Assembly: GCF_040581485.1 (NCBI RefSeq)
Contig: NC_090130.1
Location: 8,618,001-8,682,000 of the forward strand
Direction of reading: 5' to 3'
DNA from: Linepithema humile
Lineage: Eukaryota > Arthropoda > Insecta > Hymenoptera > Formicidae
Length of the DNA: 64,000 nt
Below are positions 1 to 13,045 of the stretch, in pieces. The notes beneath the pieces were generated by a model. The model saw only the letters and a program-made list of their open reading frames with translations, was not told the DNA's origin and did no database searches. Within the stretch, counting starts at the first letter, position 1; every line of letters begins with the position of its first letter. The position numbers were made by a program, and so were the translations under genes.

Positions 1-3000
1 CGTTTCCGGGGGGAGGGGGATTGCAACCGCATTTAATAATAAACACGGAGATAATATGTCGATGCAACAATCGCAACCGCGGTTAGCGTGCAATTTTTCT
101 CTTTTCTCCTCTCTTTCTCTTAATATTCTGTGGAAAATTTTTAACCAATTCAGTTAACGGTTTAACGACCGCTCTTTCTTTGTGACCGAGCGTGCATAAG
201 TTTTGTGCGGCAAAGAATGATCGAACCAAAGATCGAATTACGCTGAATTATATACGTGAGACACGCTTCGCCGAAAGTTACGGACAACGACACTCGATCA
301 TTTCCGTAACCGAAGTGGCAGAATAATAATCAAAACTATGTGAAATCGTGCGCTGCTGCGAAACCGTGTACGCTTTTAACTTTTCGGAGAATCGCTTTTC
401 GCGAGCTACTCAAATCGATGTTCATTGAATCACTCGATATCGCTAAAATGATCAAGCTTGTTATCTTTTGTCAAACTGCCTTTTGAACTTTCTAAAGAAA
501 ATGTTTCGCTTAATCCCTTTGCGATAGTATCTTTGATATTGATATTTAACGTTAATAATAATTTTAAATATTTAATATTACTCGTGCACTGAAACTTTTA
601 AATTTTATTAGACCTCCAGAATATAATTTTTCACTCCCTTTTAACCTTTCTTTCGGTGATAATGATTTTCGATTTAATATTCGATAGTCTATTATATTAC
701 GTATCGCAAGCGTATAATATTTTATCTTCACAATACTTCCGTAGATATTTTTACACAAAGTACAATATTTAAATTCGACGGTATTTTCGCCAAGCGAGCA
801 AACTTTTTTCCCATAAAGTATCAGATAACCAAAAAAGATTCTGCGGCTTTTGAGGGTAAAATAACATTGGAAAACCGCAGGAAATATTTGGTTACCCGAT
901 ATAATGCTTTAATTCGTCAAAATGGATGTTTTTGCGAACCGAATCGAAACTCGGGTAAAGTGGTAGCTATTGAAGCGGGCTCGCGAAGGCTCGGACTGGG
1001 ACTTCCGGAAGAGGGCCGGAAAAAAGACGACGTGCTCCAACCCAGCAGCTGTCTGCTTCGGGGCAAGACTGCTGCTGTCTGGGTTTATCCGGAACGTCGC
1101 TGTTCCGATGCAACGCGGGAGATGACATCGATTTCCTATAAACCTATATAATAACATTCGCATCGGCTGGGGCGTTATCCCTTGGCTCCTTTCGCATCCG
1201 TGCGATTCCTTTCCCGGAGAGCCTCGACAGCCAAATCCAGTACGATTGAAGCCATGAATGCAAATCTAGAATGCAGTACCAGTCGTCAATTGTTGTAATT
1301 TTGAAATAACAAAGTCTCCTTGTGCGAATTTCACTTTATCGGTGCCGCAAATTGACTTTTGTCATTTTCACTTGGCGAAATTTTCGCGACAAATATCAAT
1401 TCTTGGAGGAAAAAGAATAACTCACTCAAGCTGTTTAATTTGGCAAATATTCCGAGAGTTAAATTGAAGAGACACTTGTGCGCGAAAATGTTTTCCATTT
1501 TTATTAGAATGCAAAATCTCGCTTTAGACGACATTTTAATTGACAATGCATTTTTTCACGCTGTCCAATAATATTTCACTTTTTCAGTTTATCGAGCGCC
1601 TTTTCCTCGAAAAGCTTCAGCGAGTGGAAAGATTAGAGTGGCGCCTCGAGCACGGAAAACTATTGCGAGGAAACGCCAGCTGAGTTTAGTCTTCCTCATC
1701 TCCTCTCCGAGACTGGATTTCATCATCTACGAATACGCTGTGGGTGCTGTATTGTCGGAAAATAGCGCGTACAATGGAGCCAGAATTTAGATTGCAGTTG
1801 CATCGAGAGGATGCACCGCTGCGCTCATTCTTCTTCGCTACGGTCCGTTCCGCATAAGTCTCTTTTCGTTTTCTCGCTGTCGAATTCCTCTCACGATGTG
1901 ATATCTTTCGCGTTTCCGCACGAGTATCTCCGCCACGTGCGACTTTCGACGAAGAGAAGAATTTCATACAAGACTTTCGGGACTTTAATTCACACTTCCA
2001 TTCTTCCGCTCGTGATGAAAAGTAAAATATTTACGGGTTTATGCTTAATTTATATAGAATTCATAAATAATTAATGTATTATCGCGCGCAATAGGAATAA
2101 TAAATAGGATTAATAAATTCAATATTACCAAAATATGGAACAGTGTCATGATGACTTAGTGCTAAAAATAAGCGGAAAAGTAGGTCGCCTGGAATCTGGA
2201 GTAGATTGGGCGTATCTGAATGATATATTTATCACAAGCGACAAATAAATTTGCCTGCAATAAACTACTGCGATAAATCTGCACAGAGTTCTATATTAAG
2301 TTTCGTTACATCGCAAAGCAGCAATTTAAAAAATTCTTCGTATCGAAAAATTAAATATTTTGACAATGGCATTTAAATTTCATTATACCGACATTACTCA
2401 TTATTTCAATATATTCTCTCGAATCTATCAATTATGTATTTCAAGAGACATTAAGTACATTATACGTAAGTTATAACGTGAGGCGAGTCGCGCATATCAA
2501 TGAGCTTTCCGAAAGTGTGCGTGTTATCTAATGCTCTTTGATATCATATCCTGTCCTTGGATTTCGATATTCCTGACTCGTTGTCCACGTTTACCATATA
2601 AGAACCAAAAGGGTGTCTACAGCTGACAAGCTGTTTTGAATGCAGGACCATGTATATATCGGCTTCCGTTCAGATAACCGCAAGCCGGTTTTCCTGTAAC
2701 GATGACAGAATCGCTCTCTGCCGTCCTCAGAATTTATTACATCTCGACATAGTCATCGCGAGATATTCATTGTAGAAAAATTATCCAAAAAATATACTTC
2801 ACACAAATATTTAAAAAATATTCTTATTGTTTATTGCCGTTCTTTTCCACAAAAAAAAAGAATGTAATTAATGTATTATAAATTGTTTTATTTCAGACTA
2901 AGTGTTTTTTTCTTATATTTAAATTATCTGAATGATTCATCATTACGAAAGTTATCGTATTCGTATCGCGCTCTAGATATATTTTAGAGGCTGTTCCGAC

Positions 3001-3047
3001 GACATAGTTTCTACAATAGAAGCCAATTTAACAATTTCACTCAAGTT

Positions 3048-3068
3048 TCTCTCTCTCTCTCTCTCTCT
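3048..3068. repeat. (CT)n microsatellite
   Basis: An uninterrupted run of alternating C and T of about 20 bases in otherwise AT-rich noncoding DNA. It is a simple repeat with no coding context. Confidence 0.85.
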
Positions 3069-6000
3069 TTTATCGGTTGAATTAATATTCAAAGCACAAT
3101 GTATTCCCATTTTACGAGTCCGCGTCTTGATTGATTACAACTCCGTACTTTTAATGCGGATTAATGATTAGGCACAACTCGACAAAATCCAGCGTTCTAG
3201 ATCGTAAATCTTTTTGCACATCAATCGTGGAGTCGCGACTCGGTCGTCGCAACATTGTGTTTCGTATCGAATTGCGAGCTGCAAGGTGGAAGTTAAGCGA
3301 GAGTGCTCATTACATTCCGACGTAAATGGCTAAGCACAATTTCAAGAAAGCGTGGCGAATTAAATTATCATTCCAGAAGTCAACGCGAGAGCAAGTTCAA
3401 TCACCTTCGCAGATTAATACGTATGAACCTGTATTAATAGATACCGAAGTAATTGAATGTTCGTACGAACCGCAAAACTGTCTCGCATATCAAATTCTCA
3501 TAAGTCGTTAACTTGTGTACCGCCGGGGTCCCACTTCTGTGGCATTACTTTTTTAATTACAGGTTTCGCGATTAATTTGCGGTTGATTCTTTCTCGACGG
3601 GAACGTCTAGACACCTATATTTTCGAGTAATGAACACTTAAAAGTAATGAATCTCTTCAGCGAATTAATCTTCAAGGGAGAAAATAGACGATAAAATCAT
3701 ATTCTTTAATTAATTTTCAGCAAAGCAAAATTAAACACTAATACAATTTTGATTTGCTATCTCAGACAGATAATGTCAAAAATTCGAAAGTGGCGATCTC
3801 GAAAATTGTGATCATTCTTGATGTTCAAATTGCTTTTTAAATTAATCAACAAATCTATCCGTACGAAACTTATAATGTACAGTGCATTAAAACGTACATC
3901 TCTCAGTCGCTAATTACGATATCAAAGCATTGTAAATAGAATAATAGGATCATTCCGATGTGTTTCGCAGGTGCAGGTGTGCGAGTGAGAGCTCTCGCGG
4001 ACAGAATGAAAGGAATTCCCGAGCACACCGGCCTTGACAGGCCGTTCGTTCGTATCGTCGACGTTTACGCGTTGCGATTTGCGAGCGTTTATGAGCCACG
4101 CGAGCGCGCGTAAAATCCCCGACGCTCTCTAAACGGCGCAACGCGCCGCAATAATCTTACTACAACAACGCCCGTCTGTTTCGTAAAAGCTCGTAAAAAA
4201 AGAATTGCCGCGGCACTATTACGCGATGGCGTAAGAGCGATTATAAGACAACGGGCGGCAGACGTCGATAATTAAGAAGCCGGACGCTTTCGCCACGGGC
4301 GCGGCGCGATTTGCATGAAATTGCAACGGGCCCGCGTATTTCTTCCCGCTATCGCGAAAGGTCGCTCGTTCCGCGGAAGTAATAATGCACTTGCAGATAC
4401 AGGCGATGCAAAATCACGTTTCAAACCCGCAACCGTTTTAAACCGAACGGTCTGCCGTTGACATAAATAAATTTGCGAGTGGAACAAATTCGAAATGTCA
4501 AAATCGCGTCCGCTGATACCAATAAAAATATACAAATACGATATAAAATGTAATAATCTTATATATTTATTGGAGCGATAAAATCTGCGCAATAATCTAG
4601 CAATATTAATCTCCGACCACGGGCTTTGAATGCGTTCAATTACTTTCAGCACTAACACGCGCACACAATCGAGGGACACCAACTTCAACGAGCATCCTCG
4701 AGATCGAGAAAGCAGCCTGTCGCCGACCATTATCGGGGTACTCGTTTCGATTGCTAAGAGCGTTCTAGCAACAGCAACTTGAAGAACACCCTATATCACG
4801 CTTATTCGATTACTTCGATGATATTGCGCGAATGTGGATGCAAGCCATTGAACTTGATCTCAATAGTCGAGTGTGTTGCCGAGATATATTTGTATGAGAT
4901 TGCAACTGGAGCACAAAGCTTTGTAATCTACATGACAGTAATGATACGAAAGTTGTATCTAAAACTAAAAAAAAAAAAAAAAATGTCCTTACATTTATCT
5001 CTAATGGTTTTCTCGAATAAACACACCGCATGATGATACTTAATTTCTCGACTACCGTCAGGCAATATCGCGATACTCTCGGATGTGATTTCTAAACGCA
5101 CGCATACACGCATCTCCCGCCGGAATTCGCGCACAGGAAACGCTCGGCGTTGCAACGAGATGCGACTGTCCGAGTGAAAGTCGCGGAGAGAAAGGAAGAT
5201 TTTTCATCGCCTAAGTATCGTAAAATGCAGCACGCGATTAATTTCTCACCGCCGTTAATGCCGCGAGACAAGAAAAATGACCGTTTTAATCCCAAGTCGC
5301 CAATTCTGAAGAGGTAAAAAAGTTTTTCATTATTTCTCTCCCTTTTTTATCGGTATATAATTTGAATTATATTATTGTGCGCGTCGTATGCTGTCATCGG
5401 CATGGAATTAGTGTTCAGTATAGAATTGTTTCTAACAAATCCGCTTTTTCAGCTTGCAAATCCGACCCTGCCCGGCTCCGTAAACCGTTGGGTAAGCGCA
5501 CGAAATTATCACGACCATATAATTACGCGGCCCTTAAAATTCCGCGTTCGGTAGTCAGACGTCGAATTGGGTCGCTTGAAGATCTTTAGCAGGAAACAAG
5601 CCGTGCAATTGCGTCGATCGGCCCAAATTAATATTCTCTGGACGCCTTCGAACGGCCATTCTCTGCACTGTTTCCCAAAATAATTCGTATTCACGATACA
5701 CTAATCTCGCGAACTCGCTAAATAGAACGTTAAATTCTGTAAGAAAATTGATGGAAAAATTACATCTTTTTATTAAATACCGATTTATCGAATTCTTTCA
5801 ATTAGATATCCTTATTAAGTTTCCTCATTTCCCAAAAACCCTCCGCAACGCCCCAAAAATTTCCAATTTTCTTTATCCGGGCCCTTTAAAATAAATAAAC
5901 GCTTGCACTTGCTGTGCCAAATATTATATGCCGAAAATATTTCGCGGACAATATTTCACAATCATTGTCAGATCTCATTGATCCCACTTAACTGTGATTA

Positions 6001-6846
6001 TAAATTGCGTCTGCCGCAATTTTTTTCTTTAACTCAATTTAACCTCGTCTGCACAACCTAATATAAGTCCCGTTCATTCCAATTCGTCGAACTCAATCCG
6101 TTCTATTAATTTCATTTAATCCATCGCTTATTCGGTTATGCTTTCACATTCGTGATAGAGGTCGTGACATTGATCGTTGCGCTTCGAACGTGCTCTTCTG
6201 TTTCTTAACCCATAAGAGGGTTATCATCGAAAATAACGCGCAATTAATCGCATTTTTGCGTAAGAAAATTCCGCAACATTATCGCCGTCTGACTAAATAT
6301 TTTTATTATTATATTCAGCCATAGAATAATTACATTACGATAATCAGAAATTATACACCGTTGCTATTCGTAGCGATAAGCGGTAACAAATTTTGGAAAA
6401 ATCTTCTCTTCAGCCGTTAATTATATACTTAAAATACACAATACAGTGATTATCATTTTCATTATTAGCATCATTGTCCGCCCTATTATGCGTTTAATAG
6501 CTGACTAATAATTGTATCGCTTTTACTCACGCAACGAGTTTAGAACTCGATTCTCTGAGGACTAAGTGCACACTTAACCCGCTCGTAGCTGCGCTTAACC
6601 GAAATTGATTACCTCGCCATTGGTCTAAATCGTTCGCCAAAGTACAATCCCGAGGGTCTGATAGCTCTTACGAACGTAAAATGTCGTCCTTACGAGCGGT
6701 TAACGCTCGCCCGATAATCAAATGCATGCGAAGTAATAGATCCTGCCAGGCTCCTCTACGCCTTCGAGCACCCGAGCGACTCTTACATCATCCCGCGTTA
6801 ATAGAATGCGCTCATTTGTGATGCAGGCAGACCGGCTGCTTTCATA

Positions 6847-6894
6847 TTGCTGTCATCGAGAAAAACTTGTACATTTTTTTCATGATGACAGCAA
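6847..6894. repeat. Short imperfect hairpin
   Basis: The 12-base left arm TTGCTGTCATCG is followed by AGAAAAA, an 8-base loop, a T run and the right arm ending ATGACAGCAA. The outer 10 bases pair perfectly, and the inner A/T runs extend the stem with a two-base mismatch. Total length is 48 bases, shorter than typical insect pre-miRNAs. I do not call it a miRNA. Confidence 0.4.
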
Positions 6895-9800
6895 CTACCT
6901 TCTACGATACAACGTTGTACTTCATTGAATTATTTCGTGTCGAAAAACAAATCCCAATTCCACGATGTATAGCGCTTGATTTAGAATATTTTACACTCGA
7001 AACATAATATTTTTAATGCTTCGTAGTAGTTAAAACAAAAACGATATATTGTTGAAGTGCACTTGCATATTTGTTTACACAGTTTCAAAAATTAAAAATA
7101 TTTGTTATTCTTTTTTTTTAATTTTGCATGTAAACAATGGTTTTTGCTCGCATATAACTTTCGATATTAATTAAAAACCATTTTTCAACAGATCAAATAT
7201 CTCTTGAAATTGTTTGAAATTGTTTTTTTGAAACAAAAATCGTTACTTTTTTCACAGATATAATCCACTATTAGTATTTTCACTAATTTATGCGGAAAAA
7301 CTGGGAAATAAATATTGAAACAGGCAATTTATAATATTTCAAAGCAATAAAATAATATTTAATATAATGTCGAAGCAGTAAAATAATACGATTGAAGCGA
7401 TGAAATAGCGGTGCACATTTTTCTACGCCGGAAGAACGAAAGTGACGAAGTGTTTATTATATCGAGTTTTTACTTTCGTTAATTACAACGTAGTTTAAAG
7501 AGCAGCCTCGAGCAACATTACTCCCGTACTCTTGACCCTGACTGTCTCCGAGTCACCCACTTTCCCACTTTAGCACTTGGGACTTACGACACCAGTCTGT
7601 ACGAAATTCGAGCGTCGCTACTATTTTGGAACCTGTCGCAATCTATTTTTGTTAGTACGAGAGAAGGAAAGAAAGAAGAGAGAAAGAGAGAGGGAAAAAG
7701 AAGGGAGTGAAAGAGAGTGAAAGAAAACTAAAATACGGATCGACTTATCTCAAGAAAATTCTCGAAACTTGATTTATACCGCCGTCAAATGAAAAGTGTT
7801 CGTATAAATCACGTAAAAATAGAATAAATTATTTTACTGTTAAACCGATTTACAGCTACAAAAGATTACATTATTTATTTTTATATTCTTTCGACTATCG
7901 TAAGAATTGCAGCTTAGTATAAAAGATAATAAATTTCTACAGGAAAATTAAAAAAAATGTTCAAGATTAAGAGTTGACAGGTGTTGACTGAAAGTTGAAT
8001 ATAAAAAATCAAGCGTTGAATATTAAAAATTGGAATCATTGATCAATCGAGAATTAAACGCTCGACGTTCGAAATCAAGATCGCGCATACATTATGCGTG
8101 TATTCGGAATAATCGCCAGAGAAGAGGATATCGTACGTCTTAGCATGTATTATAAGTGCCGTTGTCGCGTAATTAAATCAACTCGACCGCAACGATTATA
8201 CCCGTCACTGTCTGTCAGCATGTCCATAACGGCGAAATGTTCTAATCGTGTTACAGTCGTTACCATGACAAGGAAGGAATTCACGGCGAGAAAGAGGGGA
8301 GAAAAAAAGAAGAGAAGAAGAAACCAGCACACTCTCTCTCTACGAGCATGCTCCAAGCAGAATTTTCTCCTCGCGAAAATTCTCCGGATCGTTAAGGAGA
8401 CGCGAACGACCGCGTGCATCTTCCTTCTCCCTCTTTGCCGTTCCTGCGGGAAGAAGGAACGGTGACCCGGAAATTCCGACATGCTGAAATGGATATTGGA
8501 CATATTTCTCCAAAAAGAGCTGGAGCGAGCCTGGTCGATGAGAAATTTTTCATTTCGACAGACCGCGTCATAATATTATACGCGATTCTATACCGGAAGT
8601 CGGACGTGAATTTGCATTCGAAATAAGTATGCGTCAAAGGAGGGTCAGATTTGGTTAAAACAGCATTTCGTGTCCGTAAACACTCAACTTTCAAGGTTCG
8701 CTTTTTTTGCTCGGCTGTTTATCGTTTTCAGCTTTGCATATTTCGGAACTATTTTACACGCTTCTAATGTTATTTGGTTAAATAAAAAAAGTTTTCAAAT
8801 TTCATGCTTCAATCGAGGGCATTGCTCATTTCCGTAATAATCACAAAATCGGTAATATGTGATATTGGAAGTTATTCCAATTTCGGAACTAATATCAAGG
8901 TGGTGGAATATACATGCATAATTCAATTCCCTAATCTCTGTTCAATCACAGTTCTGCAAGAACCAGATTATTTCGAATTGAAAATCATGAGATTATTATC
9001 TACAACCCTGCGGGAATCGCGTAATAACGTCCTTGAATTTATTATTCGATCGATATTTCTAGAATTGGTCATGCACGAGTCAGTTATTCGTCGTATTTAG
9101 TATAAAGGATCTGTTGGGTACCTTAGACGCTGCGGGCGGTCTACGATCTTGAACATTTGATCGTTGAATATCTGAGAAAGGATCTGGAAACAACTTGGAA
9201 TTTTCGGAATGCAGCGCAGCGGAACACGACAGTTGAATAAACGAGTAAAAAGCGACTGCTGCTTTTAATTGCTGCTTCTGCTCGGGTTTGAGCTATGTGT
9301 ATTCAGTTATGCAAAATATCATTTTACGGCAAATCTCACTTGTTTCGCATAAATTTGCTTAAAATTTATTAATATACAATTATTTATAAAACATTTATTT
9401 TATTACTTATAAAACAAAAAATAATTATTATTGTTGAATTAAAGTGTTTGAGATTTGTCACATCTTTTGTCAACACACACACATTTCTCTCTATTAACTG
9501 AAAAATCTATTAAGAATTCAATTTGAAAAAAATTTCTTTATTATTCTATTCTATTGAAAAAGTGAAAAATAGATTTGTTGACTCAATGCTTAAATTATTT
9601 TTATTGTATGCCTGTGCTACGTATTGCATGAAATATATATATTCTGCACAGACTGCCGTTGCTCGGATTCTATTTGACAGAGATACGTATCATAGTCATT
9701 GACGCAGCCGCAAATTAGGAGCGTCGACGCGAAGCGATGATCGCGCCGGCAGCTGGTGAAATGACGCTCACACATAAAGAAGACATGCAATGTTCAATTT

Positions 9801-10938
9801 TCTTGCGAAAATTGCTTATCGAGCTATTTTACAGCACATTTGAGCAGTTATTTTTCCCATTTAATATTTCCCGAAGTGATATTACAGGCTGAATGCGATT
9901 GCGTAAGAACATTTATACGTACTGCGCTACTAATATTGTGAAATGAGCTATCAAACGGTGAGGAATATAAGCCGATAATGTAGCCAGTTTCCTGGTAAGA
10001 AAATCGGATTTCAAAGCACGTGCGACGATAATAATAGCATCATCGCCTGTTACTTCGCGATTTCTGCATTTAAAGCGTTAACGATAATGGAAGATAATAA
10101 GGGAGGCCCTCGGGGAGTCTTAAAATTTCCACAGCGATATGTATCAAAATACAATAGAATAATTCTATTAAATACAAACAGGAATAATAATTTGTATGAT
10201 CTCGCATACATCGACACGTACAGTCGGCGCCAGAATGGTAAAAATCTTTTTTGTTTAGCAACCCCTTGCAAAGTGATAACAATAGTTGGCGAAATGCTAA
10301 GTGTATTAATTGCAGTAATGTACTCGTCCAACCTGAGGCATTGTATTAACGCTTCTCAAGCGATTATTATTACTTCCGATTTACATTGAGATAAATCTGT
10401 AAAAGTTACCGTACACACCAAGTGTGTAATCATTCTGGTATTGTGTAAATTATTGCAATTATCGGCAACATTCCGCGCGAACAGAATCGACCGCGAATGT
10501 CGGCACAACTGTGCGATATACACGCCCACGTAGCACGCGCGCGACCACCGATCGCGGCCCGGTATGGTTAACACTGACACAGAGACAGAGAGCAGGGTGG
10601 ATGATTCGGCAAGCGAGGCAGCTGGTAGCGATAGGGGGGAAAAAAAAGGGGGAATAAAGAGAGGCCGACAAAGGCAGGAACGCGATTGTATTCTTCTCGC
10701 GAGAGAGGAGTGCTTCGTCGATTGTAGGTTAGAAATGCAGGGGAAAAATGCAGGGCAGAGATGCCAATGAAAATTCAATTGATTGAAATTATCAGCCGTT
10801 TCGTTAGCGCACGCTGCTCGCAGTTTAATTGGCTTTCGGTTTACTTGATGGAAAATAGAAGTAGAAAAAAAAAACTTGGGTCAATTTATCAATTGTTTAC
10901 GGACGACCATCATGGTGTTACTGTACGATTGCACTCAC

Positions 10939-11064
10939 CTCCTCGAGGGACGTGATGGTTTGCCTACACTGTGGCATTCGTGAGACGAAGGTGGATGTGG
11001 TGGGCGAGTTGTAGTCCTCCCGCGTCTCTTCGACGAACTCGCTCACGGCGATTAGGCCCGGCAT
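10939..11064 (-). CDS. Asap: ASAP-family ArfGAP, first coding exon (partial gene)
   Basis: This exon encodes the 42 N-terminal residues of an ArfGAP with SH3, ankyrin and PH domains. The family regulates Arf GTPases at membrane-actin sites and carries, in order, BAR, PH, ArfGAP, ankyrin and usually SH3 domains. Residues 5-14 (IAVSEFVEET) and 17-25 (DYNSPTTST), then a Cys-Arg-x-Thr-x-x-x-Leu-Glu-Glu ending, match the conserved N-terminus of vertebrate ASAP1/2 just before the BAR domain. The ATG at 11064 is the first Met after an in-frame TGA about 54 bases upstream, which fixes the start. The exon ends in phase 0 at a consensus donor (GTGAGT, minus strand, from 10938). Only this exon is in the window; the identity rests on 42 residues. 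Confidence 0.85.
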
Positions 11065-11900
11065 CTTCTCTCTCACTTTCTTGTTTTCCGTCAGTTGTTC
11101 CTTCTCCCGCCACCCACCTCACCCCTCCGCGCGCCCAGCTGCAACCGAGGCTGTCCCTTCGGCGGATCACTTCTCGTCGCCGCGTTTCCTCCTCGCTTCG
11201 TCGTCGTCGTCGTCGTCGGCGCACTTCACACTCCGCGGACACCGCTCACTTCATTCGTCGTCTCTCACCATAAAATTCCGCGGAACACCCGCCTCTCCTA
11301 TCCGCATACGCCGTTTCCCGTGACGCACGGTACAAACGTCGTCCCGGTGCGACGGTGACAGAGAGCGAGAAAGACGGTGCGTGTAGCACGCGGAAAAGAG
11401 AGAATGCGCGAGGAAGACGGAGAAAGCAGTGAATGACAAGGGAGCGAGAAAGTGAGACGGAAGGACAGACGGCAGATTCGCGCAGCGTGTCCGACAGGCA
11501 CCACCTCAGCGTGTTCGCGCAGAGACACTCGCGAGACCGGCGTGATTATTTTCGCGACATAGCCGCGGCGACCCACCAGCCGTCGCGAGGACGCATAGCA
11601 GTAGCAGCAGCAGCTAGCTCTCTTTCTCGACGGAGAGCGCGGGTCACCACGCATACGTGCATGCGCGCGAACGGACGGGACCGACACACAAACGTTCACT
11701 ACGTACACAAACACGTATAAATACACGAGCGCACTGAGCGAGCATACGCGCGCGCGCGTACGCAGCTGCGTCCGCGAGATGCTCCTTCACACTCCAATCT
11801 CGCACCTAATCGCGCACAAACTACCGCCGCTGAATACTGCCAAGACGATCACAACCGCGACCAAAGTTGCACTAAGGCGGCGCTGCCAACGTGCGGACAA
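11065..11900 (-). promoter_or_regulatory. Asap: Asap 5' UTR and CpG-rich promoter region
   Basis: This GC- and CpG-rich segment lies directly upstream of the Asap start codon and stands out from the AT-rich DNA on both sides. It holds a TCG trinucleotide run (about 11197-11218), a (CG)6 tract at 11747-11758 and a TATAAATA match on the plus strand at 11716-11723. Several overlapping open frames on both strands are explained by lack of stops in GC-rich sequence. The transcription start cannot be placed from the sequence alone. A spliced noncoding exon is possible. Confidence 0.6.
11197..11218. repeat. (TCG)n trinucleotide repeat
   Basis: About seven tandem TCG/GTC units lie in the Asap 5' region. 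The tract reads as Arg-rich or Ser-rich runs in several frames and creates spurious open frames. Confidence 0.85.
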
Positions 11901-12271
11901 CCAATCATCGTTCGCCATGAAATAAAGTATTTCTAGATCGAGGATAAAAACGAATGACGTTGGATGGCGATGACATAAAAAGCGGGAAATTTAAAAAGTG
12001 AGAATTTGTAATATCAATTTCTTAATGTAGTTAGATGAATATTGATATAGTCACAAGGTGAAGATAATATCTTAAATATTATCAATTAATAAAAACAAAT
12101 GTCTTTTAAAAAAAAATAACAAGTACATAAATATAATAATACTTATATAAGCTTATATAATAATTATATTCGACAGTTTTCAGTAAACATTCAATAAATG
12201 TAATTATAGCGATAAAATCACAGTTGGATACAATAAAATACCAGAATTTTAGAGATTTATATGTTTTTAAT
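11900..12271. other. AT-rich intergenic spacer between Asap and RpS19
   Basis: Very AT-rich DNA separates the Asap promoter region from the 3' end of RpS19. No coding frame, RNA gene or repeat structure is recognisable beyond poly-A/T runs. Confidence 0.6.
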
Positions 12272-12277
12272 TTTATT
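12272..12277 (-). terminator. RpS19: RpS19 poly(A) signal AATAAA
   Basis: TTTATT on the plus strand reads AATAAA on the minus strand, 20 bases after the RpS19 stop codon. The implied very short 3' UTR is normal for ribosomal protein mRNAs. Confidence 0.7.
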
Positions 12278-12296
12278 AAAGAAACATAAAAGAATA

Positions 12297-12690
12297 TTAA
12301 ATTACAATCGTCTCTTGAAGCTTAAGTTGTTTTTTGCTCTTAGCTTTAACTTGTGCAGCAATACGATCTAAATCTCTACGTCCTTGGCTGGTCAGTTTCC
12401 GTCCACCAACAGGTGCTTTCTCGATGAGTTTTAGTTGCTCCAAGCTCTGAAGTGCTTTGCGTGCGACACCACCCGCAGATCGGCAAAAGTGGCTGGGATG
12501 AGTGCCATTGCGTTTGCGTCCACCAAAGATCTTGGTGACTGCACCGACTCCAATTGGGCTACGAATGTAGATGTGACGCACCAAAGCAGCACAACGAATG
12601 TAATACCAATCAGGATCGTACGGCGCAAGTTCCTTAAATCTGGCTGACTTTACAATGTCCACCCATTCTGGCACACGCATTTTGCCAGTT
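12297..12690 (-). CDS. RpS19: RpS19 coding exon 2
   Basis: This exon encodes residues 25-154 and the stop TAA, plus the last base of codon 24. It starts after a TTTTAG acceptor (CT at 12691-12692 on plus). It carries most of the eS19 fold, including the PEWVD and GGRKRNG blocks. Confidence 0.98.
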
Positions 12691-13045
12691 CTAAAATATG
12701 CCAAGAGAGCATAATATAGAATTATGAAACATTTTTTATAACAGTAGTGCACATTTTTGGTACACGTAATCATATAAACACAGTCTGTATAAGATGAAAC
12801 TTCTTATAAACAATAAAGTAACAAAGTACATATAAAAAAACAATATTTAGAAAGAAATCAAAGAAATAAGCGTAGCAAGAATTGAAATAACAATATATCG
12901 TGACATTTTAAGTGTTGCAACGTGTGGGAGATTTTAAGGTTAGATTCTCTCGCTCTTGTACATTTCGTACTCACTTTTTCAGGAAGGCAGCAAAGGCCTT
13001 CACGAATTTGTGTTGATCAACGTCCTTCAGTGTTACAGACGGCAT
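12297..13045 (-). CDS. RpS19: 40S ribosomal protein S19 (eS19), complete
   Basis: eS19 is an essential protein of the small ribosomal subunit, needed for maturation of the 18S rRNA 3' end region. The CDS joins 13045-12975 (71 bases) and 12690-12297 (394 bases) into 154 residues, close to the 145 of human and about 156 of fly. Recognisable blocks include the N-terminus MPSVTLKDVDQ, the FLKKTGKM junction, PEWVD, ELAPYDPDWYYIR, the glycine-rich stretch with GGRKRNG, PSHF, and the C-terminal GGRKLTSQGRRDLDRIA. The intron uses GTGAGT and a TTTTAG acceptor and splits a Lys codon (phase 2). The ATG directly follows a TTTCTTTCTAG acceptor, so the 5' UTR is spliced. The gene is divergent from ETHE1. 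All conserved blocks are intact. Confidence 0.98.
12975..13045 (-). CDS. RpS19: RpS19 coding exon 1
   Basis: This exon encodes MPSVTLKDVDQ through the FLK residues and two bases of the next Lys codon. The donor GTGAGT lies at 12974-12969. This exon is needed because the longer open frame upstream of exon 2 is intronic. Confidence 0.96.

Larger units (their letters stand above)
1..10938 (-). other. Presumed intron 1 of Asap; no exon recognised
   Basis: This stretch lies downstream of the Asap first coding exon on the minus strand. I looked for the expected continuation of the family (a BAR domain beginning with a run like 'ALDxDRxxLxKxKK') and did not find it on either strand. The intron is therefore inferred to be at least 10.9 kb and to run off the window. 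The open frames here are short, and none has a domain I recognise. Visible contents are AT-rich DNA, a CT microsatellite near 3048-3068, a purine-rich tract at about 7660-7730 and a small hairpin at 6847-6894. Confidence 0.5.

Noticed and set aside
1686..1967. 93-codon minus-strand frame ending in an acidic tail, considered as a downstream Asap exon
   Set aside because: It does not resemble any ASAP domain and lacks a clear acceptor.
4272..4730. 152-codon minus-strand frame
   Set aside because: No recognisable domain and no fit to the expected ASAP BAR-domain sequence; no convincing splice sites.
12691..12773. N-terminal extension of the RpS19 exon 2 frame upstream of the TGKM residues
   Set aside because: It is intron sequence; the true upstream residues come from the exon at 12975-13045, and a TTTTAG acceptor separates them.
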